From a virus, in the IMG/VR virus record IMGVR_UViG_3300032296_002602, positions 1-28,197 of that record: a DNA stretch of 28,197 nt; one strand, 5' to 3'. Below, piece after piece: positions 14,183 to 25,100 of this stretch. How positions within the stretch are numbered: position 1 is the first letter of the stretch; each line of letters opens with the position of its first letter. The notes below the pieces were generated by a model. It did no database searches. It saw only the letters and a list, made by a program, of their open reading frames with translations, and was not told the origin of the DNA. The translations under genes and the position numbers were made by a program.

Positions 14183-17100
14183 ATGGCAGACGGCTTATTA
14201 TCATTTTCAGCATCAGAACAATTTAGAAAAAGATTAATTGTTTCTAACCTGGAGCCTTACTATGTAAAAGGTTCAGGTACCCAGATTATACCTAAAAATC
14301 AGGCATACACAAAAGAAACAAGATGGATTGATGTACCGTTGGTAAATCAACCCGACATGATTGATACGTCAATTCCTGAAAAGAAAAGATTATACACGGT
14401 CAATCAATATGGTCCTGAAGGTGGTTATAGAACCAGTGCAAACAACGATGTTATTATAAATAATTCAAACGAAGGAGAATTTAATTTTGCTAGCCCACAA
14501 ACAAAAAAGTTTCAAGAAGCACAATTTTCACAGAAAAATTTAATAACAAAAAATTTATTTGGACCACAAGATGGATGGTCAGATGCATCATCTGAACTTG
14601 AATTAATAATTAGACAATTAACAACAAGAGCGGAATATTATACATATAAAGCCTCAAGTTATTCACCAATTAATATTTTATTAAGTAAGGACCCAACAGG
14701 TACCTTAGGTACATTATCACAGGATTCGGCACTGGCACAAATCGGGGCGACAAACCTTAGAAAATTATTTGAAGAATCAATTGCTTTAGAAACACTCCAA
14801 CAAACAGTTGGTAGAGCAAACTTTCTTCAAACAGGGAGTGACCCATATAGAATTTTAAATTTAATAACTGGTAGACAACCACTAATTGAACCTGATTGGC
14901 ACATTACTGTACCCGATAGTATTTTAGGTAAGGGGTTGGATTTTATATCAAGAGTCACAGGTGTTTATTCACCATACTCATATATACCTGGTGATTATTT
15001 TAATAATGTCGGTAAAAAAAGTATTTTAAATCAAGTAATTAACACTGTTACTCAAGCTTTTGGATTTCCCGCTGTATTACCAACTAAGAAAAGTTCATCT
15101 GATGTATTTTTAGCGTACACAAGTGGTGGGTCAAGAAAAGTATTATTTAATAATTTATCATTAAACTATTATACCCCTGATTACAAAGCCAATTTCTTAA
15201 GTAATTTAAATTTAACGGCACCTAAAGGTAACTACTATATTGGTAGTAGAACTTCAGAACCATTAGATATTGTATCGCCTTCAGGACAAATTCCTGTTAA
15301 CCAGTTTGGTGTTGAGGTTGAAACAAATGTATACGGACCAAGTAACTTAGGTAAATTATATGAAAACAATGTTGATTTTAAATTTGGTTTAAATCAAACC
15401 CCAACCATAGAGGGCGGTGGTGTACAAGGTGGATTCACATGGGTATCACCAAAATACAAAGGAAATGCAGGATTTAAAGTTGGTGTTGGTGGTGACCTTA
15501 AAGGACAAGACCCTGAATATCAACCAATTGCTGCGAACTATACAAGAAGTGAATCAACAGGATACCCACTTAAACAAGGTGGTATTTTAGATGATACACA
15601 AAGATTAATTAATTCACAACCCGCTGGTTCAAAAAGATTACAACACGTTGGTAACGCCATTGACCAAGTATCTAAGGTGTTTAACGACGGATACAAGGAG
15701 ATAACAAAAGGTTCAAGAGTAATTAGATACACCGATAACAACGGTGTGTTTAAAGGGGAAGAATACGGTAGAGTATTTGCTAAAGATATTCCATATTATG
15801 ACAACCAAAAGTTGGTTAAAAGTGATGGGGGTATTAGAAAAAACCCGTATTCTATTTTAGACAAAACATATAACTTAAACATGTATCCAACATCAGGTCC
15901 CGAATCAACAACTTTGCAAGGGGGACAAGTTAAGAAGTATATGTTGTCATTAGAGAATCTTGCTTGGAGAACATCAAGAAGACCTGGTTTTAGATACACG
16001 GACTTACCCGAATCAGAAAGAGGTCCTAATGGGGGTAGAGTTATGTGGTTCCCACCATATGATTTAACTTTCTCAGAAAGTAACTCAGTTCAATGGGAGT
16101 CAAACTCTTTTTTGGGTAGACCTGAAGACATCTATACTTATAAAAACACTAGTAGGGGTGGTACTTTAAGTTTTAAAGTTATTGTTGACCATCCGTCAGT
16201 AATGAATTTATTGGTGAATAGAGTTTTAAATAATACTGCATCAAGTCAAATTGCTGACCAAGTTATTGATTCATTCTTTGCGGGACTAACCAAATTTGAT
16301 ATCTATGAATTATCAAAAAGATATAATAACTTTTCAACTACTGAATTATCACAAATACAAAAAGTAATTAATGGCTCTAGTAATCCTGAAAAAATTAAAG
16401 ATTTAGTAAACCAATCTTTAAATATTGGTGGTGATGCTGCTGGTGGTTCTTTAAGTTCAAACTCAAATGTTGGACAACAAGTGTATACACCACAATTAAG
16501 TTCATACAAGTCAACACAGTTTTATTTTGATTATAATAATGGAGGTGGGACAAACTACTCAAACAATGTTGTTGATTATAAAACAAGTGGAAATTTTAGT
16601 AAAATAACACCACCACAACAAACTTTAATTTCATCTTCAGAAAATGCTTTAACAGCGTTTACCGAAAGTATTAAAACATTGTTATCATCAAATGCCAACG
16701 TAACTGTTCAAATTAGATTACGTTCAAATGTATCATATAATGAAGGAACTAGTATTGAATCTGAAAGAAACACATGTATTGAAGACACGATTAAATCATT
16801 AATCAATAATGATAAAAGGGTGAAAATTTCAAAAAGCAATGGTTCGGTTGACGAGACAATACAACCGATTAATTATAAGTGTAGTACAGAAACAACTGAC
16901 CAATATGGGGCAGGACCTGTTGGATGTAGAAGAGTTATTATTGAAGACATTATTGAAACCCCACTGCCAAACATTAACAATCCAAATGGAGGTGTTGAAA
17001 CTGGTGCTATTACAGCAATTGATAGATTATTATCTGAAACACAAAGACAAAACGGAAATAGTAATAGTAACCCAAGTGTACCAACACAAGAATCAATCAG

Positions 17101-18838
17101 TAAACAAGTTATTAGAAAACTATTAAGCGAGGCTGATTACTTTAAATTTATGAAAGAAAGTAATCCTTTTGTTTATGATTCTTTAAGAGAAAAATTAAAA
17201 TATTTTCATCCAGCGTTTCACTCAATGACACCTGAAGGTTTAAACGAAAGATTAACATTTTTATTACAATGTACAAGACCTGGAGACACAATTCCGACCA
17301 AACAACCTGGTGGTACATTGATTGACACCGACGCAAGAAATACTGCGTTTGGAGCACCCCCAATTTGTGTTTTAAGAATTGGTGATTTTTACCATTCAAA
17401 AGTTGTAATTGATAGTTGTAATTTTTCGTATGATGATGGTAAATTTGATTTAAACCCTGAAGGTATTGGGGTTCAACCAATGATTGTAGGTGTTCAGATG
17501 GGTTTCAAGTTTATTGGTGGTCAAGGATTAAAAGGACCAATTGATGAATTACAAAACGCCTTGTCGTTTAATTTCTTTGCAAATACTGAAATGTATGATG
17601 AAAGAGCAACAGACTCTTTACAGGTTTCAGGTTATAACAAAGAGTTTATTGAAAAGACTGAACCAACTGGTGACACCCCTAAAAATACAAACTCAAATCT
17701 TCAAAACGAAGGTGGAACTACCATTGGTTCTATTGAGGGTAAATTTCAAAATAGTGGAACAAGTGTTAATGTAGCATATAAAGAAATTGTTAATGACTTT
17801 GTAAAAAGTTTTGATAACTTTACAAGTGGTGAATACAACAAACTAAAACAAATTAGTGAACAATACAATAGTGGTATATTAATGTTATATACTAAAGACC
17901 GAGATTACAAATCAGGTAAAATGAATGAATTTGGTAGTCCATCGGCAACACAAACCGATTTGACAATTTTTGGTAAATCAACGTTTGAAAGTAAAATTGA
18001 TACTTTATTTAGTGGATTACTAAACGACATCAATAACAATTCACTAACTATTCAACAAGAAATGTTAAAGCAAAACTTTAAATCTGTTGACCAAACTAAT
18101 TTTAATAATCAATTAAAAAAATTGGTTAACGATTATAAAGTTGGATTTACCGATAAAATGGTAAACACAAGTAATGAATTATCAAAGGTTCAATTAGAGA
18201 TGACCAGAAATATTGATAAATTAAACTATGTAGTTCAAACATTAGATGGTTATATTGATACTAAGGGTGTTGCAAAAATTTATACAATAGATAGTGCAAC
18301 AACTGTAAATGAAATTGGTATTGTTATGAACACCTATTCACCACTAATTAATTTATTAGAAACCAATTTGGAAACTAGACAAATTATAACATCAACATAT
18401 GATGATAATCAAACTTATGTTTTACTTGGTGAGAGTTTTCCAAAAAATCCCGCAGATAAAAGATTCTTTTTAGTTTTCGGATGGCAATTAGCAAACAATT
18501 ACAAAGCATTTGAAACACAATTTACAGGTTCGTTAACATCTAAAGATTGGACAAATTTTATTAGCGAGAGTTTAACTAAAAATTATAAAGTACCTGCGGA
18601 TAATGAAAAAAAGAAAACGAGTCAAATTTTTTCAGATTACGACAAATCTTTTAATAAAGGAAGTGATAAACCGTATGTTCCTGGTGATGTGACAACATTA
18701 ATTAAAAACAAAAGAAAAACAGGTTTAACCCTTAAGACATCACCAACGGATACTGAAATAAGTAGATTAAAAGACCTTTATACGGGTCAAAACCGTAATG
18801 ATAATAAAAATACATTTAATGGTAAAGTAATATTCTAA
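14183..18838 (+). CDS. Giant baseplate protein with tube-cap-like and OmpA-like regions
   Basis: 1551 aa, ATG at 14183, late motif 15 nt upstream. Several regions can be seen. Residues about 600-690 (MWFPPYDLTFSESNSVQW, FLGRPEDIYTYKNTSRGGTLSFKVIVDH) match the pattern of tube-initiator/baseplate proteins of the gp48/gp54 type: F-S-E-x-x-S-V-x-W, GR-x-E-x-x-Y-x-Y, T-R-x-x-x-x-x-F. Residues about 780-925 resemble an OmpA C-terminal domain (FYFDYN; a helix; VTVQIRLRS; ERNTCIEDTIKSLI; CRRVIIED). Residues 1008-1125 (FHPAFHSMTPEGLNERLTF onward, then VLRIGDFYHSKVVID) look like another beta-rich tail domain. The last 400 residues are helical. T4 uses separate smaller proteins here (gp48 364 aa, gp54 320 aa), so this appears to be a merged or expanded baseplate component. 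The next gene overlaps as TAATG. Confidence 0.7.
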   Translation: MADGLLSFSASEQFRKRLIVSNLEPYYVKGSGTQIIPKNQAYTKETRWIDVPLVNQPDMIDTSIPEKKRLYTVNQYGPEGGYRTSANNDVIINNSNEGEFNFASPQTKKFQEAQFSQKNLITKNLFGPQDGWSDASSELELIIRQLTTRAEYYTYKASSYSPINILLSKDPTGTLGTLSQDSALAQIGATNLRKLFEESIALETLQQTVGRANFLQTGSDPYRILNLITGRQPLIEPDWHITVPDSILGKGLDFISRVTGVYSPYSYIPGDYFNNVGKKSILNQVINTVTQAFGFPAVLPTKKSSSDVFLAYTSGGSRKVLFNNLSLNYYTPDYKANFLSNLNLTAPKGNYYIGSRTSEPLDIVSPSGQIPVNQFGVEVETNVYGPSNLGKLYENNVDFKFGLNQTPTIEGGGVQGGFTWVSPKYKGNAGFKVGVGGDLKGQDPEYQPIAANYTRSESTGYPLKQGGILDDTQRLINSQPAGSKRLQHVGNAIDQVSKVFNDGYKEITKGSRVIRYTDNNGVFKGEEYGRVFAKDIPYYDNQKLVKSDGGIRKNPYSILDKTYNLNMYPTSGPESTTLQGGQVKKYMLSLENLAWRTSRRPGFRYTDLPESERGPNGGRVMWFPPYDLTFSESNSVQWESNSFLGRPEDIYTYKNTSRGGTLSFKVIVDHPSVMNLLVNRVLNNTASSQIADQVIDSFFAGLTKFDIYELSKRYNNFSTTELSQIQKVINGSSNPEKIKDLVNQSLNIGGDAAGGSLSSNSNVGQQVYTPQLSSYKSTQFYFDYNNGGGTNYSNNVVDYKTSGNFSKITPPQQTLISSSENALTAFTESIKTLLSSNANVTVQIRLRSNVSYNEGTSIESERNTCIEDTIKSLINNDKRVKISKSNGSVDETIQPINYKCSTETTDQYGAGPVGCRRVIIEDIIETPLPNINNPNGGVETGAITAIDRLLSETQRQNGNSNSNPSVPTQESISKQVIRKLLSEADYFKFMKESNPFVYDSLREKLKYFHPAFHSMTPEGLNERLTFLLQCTRPGDTIPTKQPGGTLIDTDARNTAFGAPPICVLRIGDFYHSKVVIDSCNFSYDDGKFDLNPEGIGVQPMIVGVQMGFKFIGGQGLKGPIDELQNALSFNFFANTEMYDERATDSLQVSGYNKEFIEKTEPTGDTPKNTNSNLQNEGGTTIGSIEGKFQNSGTSVNVAYKEIVNDFVKSFDNFTSGEYNKLKQISEQYNSGILMLYTKDRDYKSGKMNEFGSPSATQTDLTIFGKSTFESKIDTLFSGLLNDINNNSLTIQQEMLKQNFKSVDQTNFNNQLKKLVNDYKVGFTDKMVNTSNELSKVQLEMTRNIDKLNYVVQTLDGYIDTKGVAKIYTIDSATTVNEIGIVMNTYSPLINLLETNLETRQIITSTYDDNQTYVLLGESFPKNPADKRFFLVFGWQLANNYKAFETQFTGSLTSKDWTNFISESLTKNYKVPADNEKKKTSQIFSDYDKSFNKGSDKPYVPGDVTTLIKNKRKTGLTLKTSPTDTEISRLKDLYTGQNRNDNKNTFNGKVIF

Positions 18839-19155
18839 TGGATTATTATAACAGATACGGACAATTTTTATTAAACGGTGAACAAACCGTTGTTCCTGGT
18901 TTGAATTTACCAAGAAAAAGTACCGACATCAAATATGTCTTTAGAGCAGGTGTAAGTAGATTAGATAAAATTAGTCAAGAATATTATGGTTCACCATTTT
19001 TTAATTGGTTGATTTTACAAGCAAACCAAGAATATGGTAGTTTAGAGTGGGACATTCCTGATAATTCAATTATTATAATTCCGTATCCTTTAGTTACCTC
19101 ACTTCAGGATTATAATAATGCTGTACAAACAAGATTCTATTATTATGGCAGATAA
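18838..19155 (+). CDS. LysM-like baseplate protein, gp53/gpX-type
   Basis: 105 aa, starting on the stop codon of the previous gene (TAATG). Residues about 28-85 read YVFRAGVSRLDKISQEYYGSP, then WLILQANQ and WDIPDNSIIIIPYP. This is a LysM-type fold: D-x-I-x-x-x-Y-Y-G in helix 1, then W-x-x-I-x-x-x-N, then a final strand introduced by P-x-G/N-x-x-(I/L)-x-IP. In tailed phages such small proteins (P2 gpX; T4 gp53 C-terminal part) clamp tube, hub and wedge together rather than degrade peptidoglycan. The following gene begins 11 nt before its stop. Confidence 0.72.
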   Translation: MDYYNRYGQFLLNGEQTVVPGLNLPRKSTDIKYVFRAGVSRLDKISQEYYGSPFFNWLILQANQEYGSLEWDIPDNSIIIIPYPLVTSLQDYNNAVQTRFYYYGR

Positions 19156-22100
19156 TTTCGGTGGTGGTGAAAATATATATTATGAAGAAAACTCAAACAT
19201 TGTTTTGATTGACCCAAACTCTGTTAAAGATTCTAATGGTGTAAAAAAAGACCGTGTTATCAAACAAGAAAATCTTGTTATGTATGCAAATTTAATTGCT
19301 AAGTCAGTACCAAGAACAAAATTAGCGGTAGGTCAAGATTTAGAATCTAGTATAAGTAATACAACAGTTGCATCTATAAACTTTTTAAAACCTCAAGATA
19401 AAAATGTTTTTGATACAAGTTATACTGATGAAATTACTGGTGCTGGAAGTACACAAGGACAAGGTATAAATCAAATTAAATTTAATAAAGGACAAAACCC
19501 ACAACAAACAAATTTTGTTGACACGCAAGTTTTAGGTATTAGGGACATTAATGTTGATATTAAGTTCAATGGTGTACCAACAGTAACAATGACGTTAGTT
19601 GATGTACAAGGTAAAAGTTTATTTCAAACAGGTGGTAATTCACCTTATTCTGTATTTTTATATTATCCATACCCACTTTTTGAACTGGTATTAAAAGGAT
19701 TCTACGGAAAGGCTATTAAATATGAATTGATGTTATTGAATTTTCAAGCCTCATTTGAATCTTCAACGGGTAATTATGTGGTTAATTTAAAGTTCATTGC
19801 TAGAACAAGTGCAATGTTAGATGATATTCGTTTAGGTTATTTGTTTGCATTACCACACATGTATAACCAATACAGTATTCCAAATACACCAACAGTTAAC
19901 ACACCTAACTCAGCCACGGCATCAGTACAACAAAACGGAACTGGTGTCACTAATGAAATAACTGTTGAACCGACATCTAAGGGATATTCAAAAATAAAAC
20001 AAGTGTTTGAAGAGTATAAACGTAGAGGTCTAATTGACAAAAATGTACCCGTAATAACTTTAAACGAAATGTCCGAAAAGTTAAAAAAATATACGGAATT
20101 TTTAAATAGAGAATTTGAAAAATTAGATTTTACAAATATTGTCGCTCTTGAGAGGTATAACGAATCCGTAAATAAATTTAGTAAGAAAATTCTTCAATGG
20201 GGTGAAACTAATTTAGATACTTCAAAAGTATTGGTATTAAATAATGAATTTAATGTTGGAGTTTCCAACAATAGTAATTTAAAATTATACCCATTAAAGA
20301 ATTTGTCAAACAGTTTGAACGGTGTAACAATACAAAGTAATGTTGATTTATCAGGAAAAGTTGAAACTGAATTAACATCAATATTAAACAATGGTTTAAA
20401 AGAATTTCAATCTGTACCGACAGAGTTATGTAAAAGTATTACACTTGACCAAAAAGCGTTTAAAGTTGACTTTTTTAAAGTAAAATTTAGTGACAGTGAT
20501 ATTAATTATGAAGCAACTTATTTTCAACAAAAACAAAAACAAGTTACAAACCCAAATACCGATGTTGATTTTATTAAATTTAAAAAAGACTTAAAAACTG
20601 AATTAGAAAATAATGGAACATTACTTTCGGTTAACAATACAGGTAATATTGATATTATAAAAGGTAATTTATATTACTATACAATTGACCGAGAAGTTAA
20701 AACAACTCAAGATATTAAAGGTCAAATAGTTCAAAAATCAAAAGACGAATCAGAACGACTTAATAAAGTTTTAAAAGACAAACTTAGAACAAATGACAAC
20801 GTCAAAGATTTACAATTCAGACCAACCGTAAGAAATGTAATTGGTACTATAATGGCATCTGTGGATGCTTTTTATCAGTTAATGGATGATGTTCACACAA
20901 ATGCATGGAATCAAAGAGAAAACACAACAAGATTGAAATCAATTTTCACAACCAATCCATCACAAGAAGGTAAAAACATTATAAAAACCACAACCACCAA
21001 AAACCCAAATTATTTTGTTTATCCTTGGCCACAATTTGTTCAGAAAAAAGAAACGTCAAATAAGGTTGAATACGAAATAACATATCCTGGTTCTAAATCA
21101 GCCAGTGAGTCAACACAGTCATATAATCCTGTTATTTGGCCTGAAGTTGAATTTGTTGAAGAATACCTTAAAGGTGTTTTAAATAAAGACCGAAATTTTA
21201 CAACTGATGTAAAACCAAATACTGAATTAATTATAAAATATACACCCGAACACGCAATTGAAATACCACTTAAAAACAATGTGTACCTCCAACAAAAGGT
21301 ACCTGTTGAAAACTATGTTTATGAAATGTATGAAAGAATATATCTAAACACATTTTATTCTGGTTTATATTATATTAGTGGTATCACACAAGATTTAGTT
21401 TTTACCGCATCTGACCTTGAAGTTAATAACGTTACTCAATCACAAGTAATTGGTATTTTAAATAATATTATTTCTAACACATTACCAACCACAACTTTAT
21501 ATAATTATTTAAAAACAACTGCTGGCGAAAACCAAGTGGGGCAACAATGGAACACTTTTATTTCGCAGAATTTTGTTACACCATATATAAATGAATTAGT
21601 TAAGAATAGTTCAAAACTATTTAGTGAAAAAGATTTTAATAAATCGGCAAATCCTTTAAACCTTAAAAGTTTAGATAATATTAAAACCGCAATAAGTGCT
21701 AACACAACAAACCAAACAACCCTTTTTGATACGTATCCGTTTAGAATTAATGATTTTGCACAAAAAATGCAAGGAACTCCAAACGAAGATAATAGATACA
21801 TAACGATTAATAGTTACGGATTCAATGACAAAAAATTAGTTATTGATAATTTTTCAGGACCAAATATAACACCATTAACTAGAAATCAAACTAACAAAAC
21901 GGGTTATGTTGATACATCAACAACGCATACAAGTATTAATAATTTTTATAATACAAGATATGTAAACAACCTTCAAAAGTTTTATACCGAAGGAAATTTA
22001 ACATATACAACAGATAATAATGTAACATTTACACAAACAACAAGTTTACTAAACACCCCATATTTTATTAACGCGATTGTTGAATCAGGTGACTCGTCAG

Positions 22101-25100
22101 GAGATGAAAAATATACAAAACTTGGGTATTTGTTGTTAAACTCATTACCACTTTCAACACTTCACGAAAAGTATATTGATAGTACTAATGGAACTCAAAA
22201 GGATTATATATTTGCGAGTTTAAATAAATTTTCAGCGGTACACGAATTACCATATGCGTGGATATTAAAAATGGGTTCAGTTTGGTATAGATATAAAAAA
22301 TATGTTGAAACCAATGAAGATATATTAACATCTATTTGGAAAAATTTTGATTACCAAACAAATTATGACCCAATTACCTCAAACCCAAAAAAAACATATA
22401 AAATACCTTTTGACGGAAATCCCACACCACAAGATTTTACACTGCTAGGTTCTAATAGTATCCAAAGTGGATTTTATCCAAAAGTAATTAATAATTTTTA
22501 TAAATTTTTTACAGATACTGATTTATTTGTTGATAGTAATAATGTATTGACATATGATTTAAACAACACTTCTGCTTTAGATTTGGGATTAGTGGTTAAT
22601 GGTTATACCAACAATGGTAAACCAGAAGGACCAATTAGAAGTTATTATTCATATCTTGACATTACACAGGGATATACCAATTTTTTTGGAACACAATATC
22701 AAGATTATGTGTGTTTATTTCCATCTGCTGGTGTACAACCATTTCAACAATCTTACTTTGAATTAAGAGCTTCAACAAATACAACTCCGATTACCGTTTC
22801 GGAAATTGGTCAATCAAACGAAATGTATAATGGAAGTGTTAAAACTTTTTGGAACGCACCAAATTACGGATGGTTTGATAATTTAAAAGTTAAAAAACCA
22901 ACACCATTTGAATATTTAAAATATGTTAGAACAGGAACAACCGAAAATCAACCTGATTTTGATATTGGCACAACATACAGTTCAATTGAAGATTTATTTG
23001 GCGTTTTTTCTAAAGACCAATTAGATTCTTTTGAAACTGAATTTAAAGAATTCTGTAAAAAGGGTGGACAATCAAAAATATTTTCACCCGAAGGTGACAA
23101 TACAACATATACCAACATTAAAAGTTTATTTAAGAAAATGTTTCTTATCAAACCTGAATCAGGGAAAGATAATATTAAATTAGGTGCTCAACAAGCAGCT
23201 GAGATTACAGATGTTTTAAGTAAATTTATTGAAATAAAAGTTTATTTAAAAAACGGTAACCCTAAAAAGTTTGATAGACAACAATTTGGGTATTTTTCTA
23301 AAGACCCACAATTTAAACCGACACAACCGTTTACATACCAAGCATATACTGGTGACACAAACCCATTACCAAGTGTAGGTGGTAAAACTGTCCAACAATC
23401 AAAAGCCACCGACCCTGAAGCTTGGATTGCGTTACAAGAATACGTAGGGTTTTCAACTATTAGTGGAACAGATAAAACTATAGGTATAGAGTACACTCAA
23501 ACATCAACAGTTTATGATTTCTTTAGGGATAATCAAATTCCATTTACAAGTGGTAATATTGAATTGTTATATCCTTTAATTAGAATTTATGCTACTCAAA
23601 AGAATTTAAATCCATTATATAATCCAACAACGTTCGCTAATGATATTTCAACAATTTTAAACGTTGCGGAAACCAAACGTACGTCAATTGAACAACAATT
23701 TAGATTAAAACTCCCGTCATCTATTAATGGACCAAAACAACAGTCAACACAAAATGTTGATTCAAAATTGGATGGTGACATAATAAAACTTGAACAATGG
23801 GAATTATTTAAAGCGGTAAACGATAAATGGGTTGCGGGTAGAAACTTTAAGGAAAGATTACTATTTGAAGAATTTTTATTTTTTGACAAAGCTAATCGTG
23901 ACATCGGTGATGAATTAATAGTTAATACAGATACTATTAGAAAATATTGTACTTGGGATAACTCATCAAATTCAATTATGTCTTTAGTGAGACAATTGAT
24001 TTCTGATAACAGAATGAATTTTTTTGTTATGCCGGCTTACATTAATTTCTACGGTAAATCAACCGCAAGTAACACAAGTAGAAACTCATCAATCGTAAAC
24101 AATGCTAATGATGTTTTTAGTACATTTACTTATGTTGATTATATTAATTCCGCACCAAAATTCTTATGTCAATACGTTGACAGACCATCTCAAACATTGT
24201 CATTGGAAAATGACCCAAATTATCCATTTAAAAGTGATTCTTTTGATTTGGGAAACCCAACAAATAATCCTATAATCCAACAAGGGTCTGCTAATGAAAA
24301 AAATAGTAATAAAGCCGTTGGTTTTGTTGTTGATTTTGGAACCATCAACCAAAGTATTTTTAAATCTGTTGACATAAATCAAGAACAGGGTGTGACATCA
24401 TCTGAGCAAATTCAATCAACGATTGATTTGGGTAATCAAGGTTCAGGTAAAAAAACCATGCAACAAACAACATCACTGTATGATTTTTATAAAAACCGTT
24501 CTTATTCTAGTACTATTAAAACACTAGGTAATGTTATGATTCAACCAACTATGTATTTTGTGTTGAGACATATGCCCATGTTTAATGGAACATATATTAT
24601 TAGAAATGTTAAACACAGTATTAGTCCTGGAAGTTTTAATACCGAATTTAATGGACAAAGGGTCTCAGCAAATATTAATACAAAAGTTTCCGATGATTTG
24701 GCTAGTGTAAATGAAGATTTTTCAAAAAAATTATCGGATAAAGTAAAACAATTAGTTACTAATAATACTTTGGTAACCTTTGATAGTAATTCAAATCAGT
24801 ATTTGACTGGTGACCAATCTAAAGATTATATTTTATCAGCTAGAACACCTTATCAAGGGTTTATTGTACAAACAAACGATATTACAGCACAGGATTGTGG
24901 TGAAAATATTAATGCAACCTATGGTGTAATTGAAATGAGCGACTTTATTTCAAGTTCAATAACTGTCAATGAATTAGTAACACTTATTAATAATTCAACA
25001 ACAGATACATTATTAAAAACATATATGTTTAGTGTATTATATATGATGGGTAACACAACAGATACTGACGCAAGATTAAAATACAATCAAAATAATTTAT

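Noticed and set aside
17148-17480. 110-codon leftward frame inside the 1551-aa baseplate gene
   Set aside because: It lies wholly opposite a clearly coding frame, is rich in Gln/His/Leu from reversed codons, and has no recognisable motif. The other antisense frames under the large genes are rejected for the same reason.
19118-19144. ATG nine codons upstream of the 2099-aa protein
   Set aside because: It only lengthens the overlap with the LysM-like gene; MADN... at 19145 is like other starts in the cassette (MAD..., MAT...).
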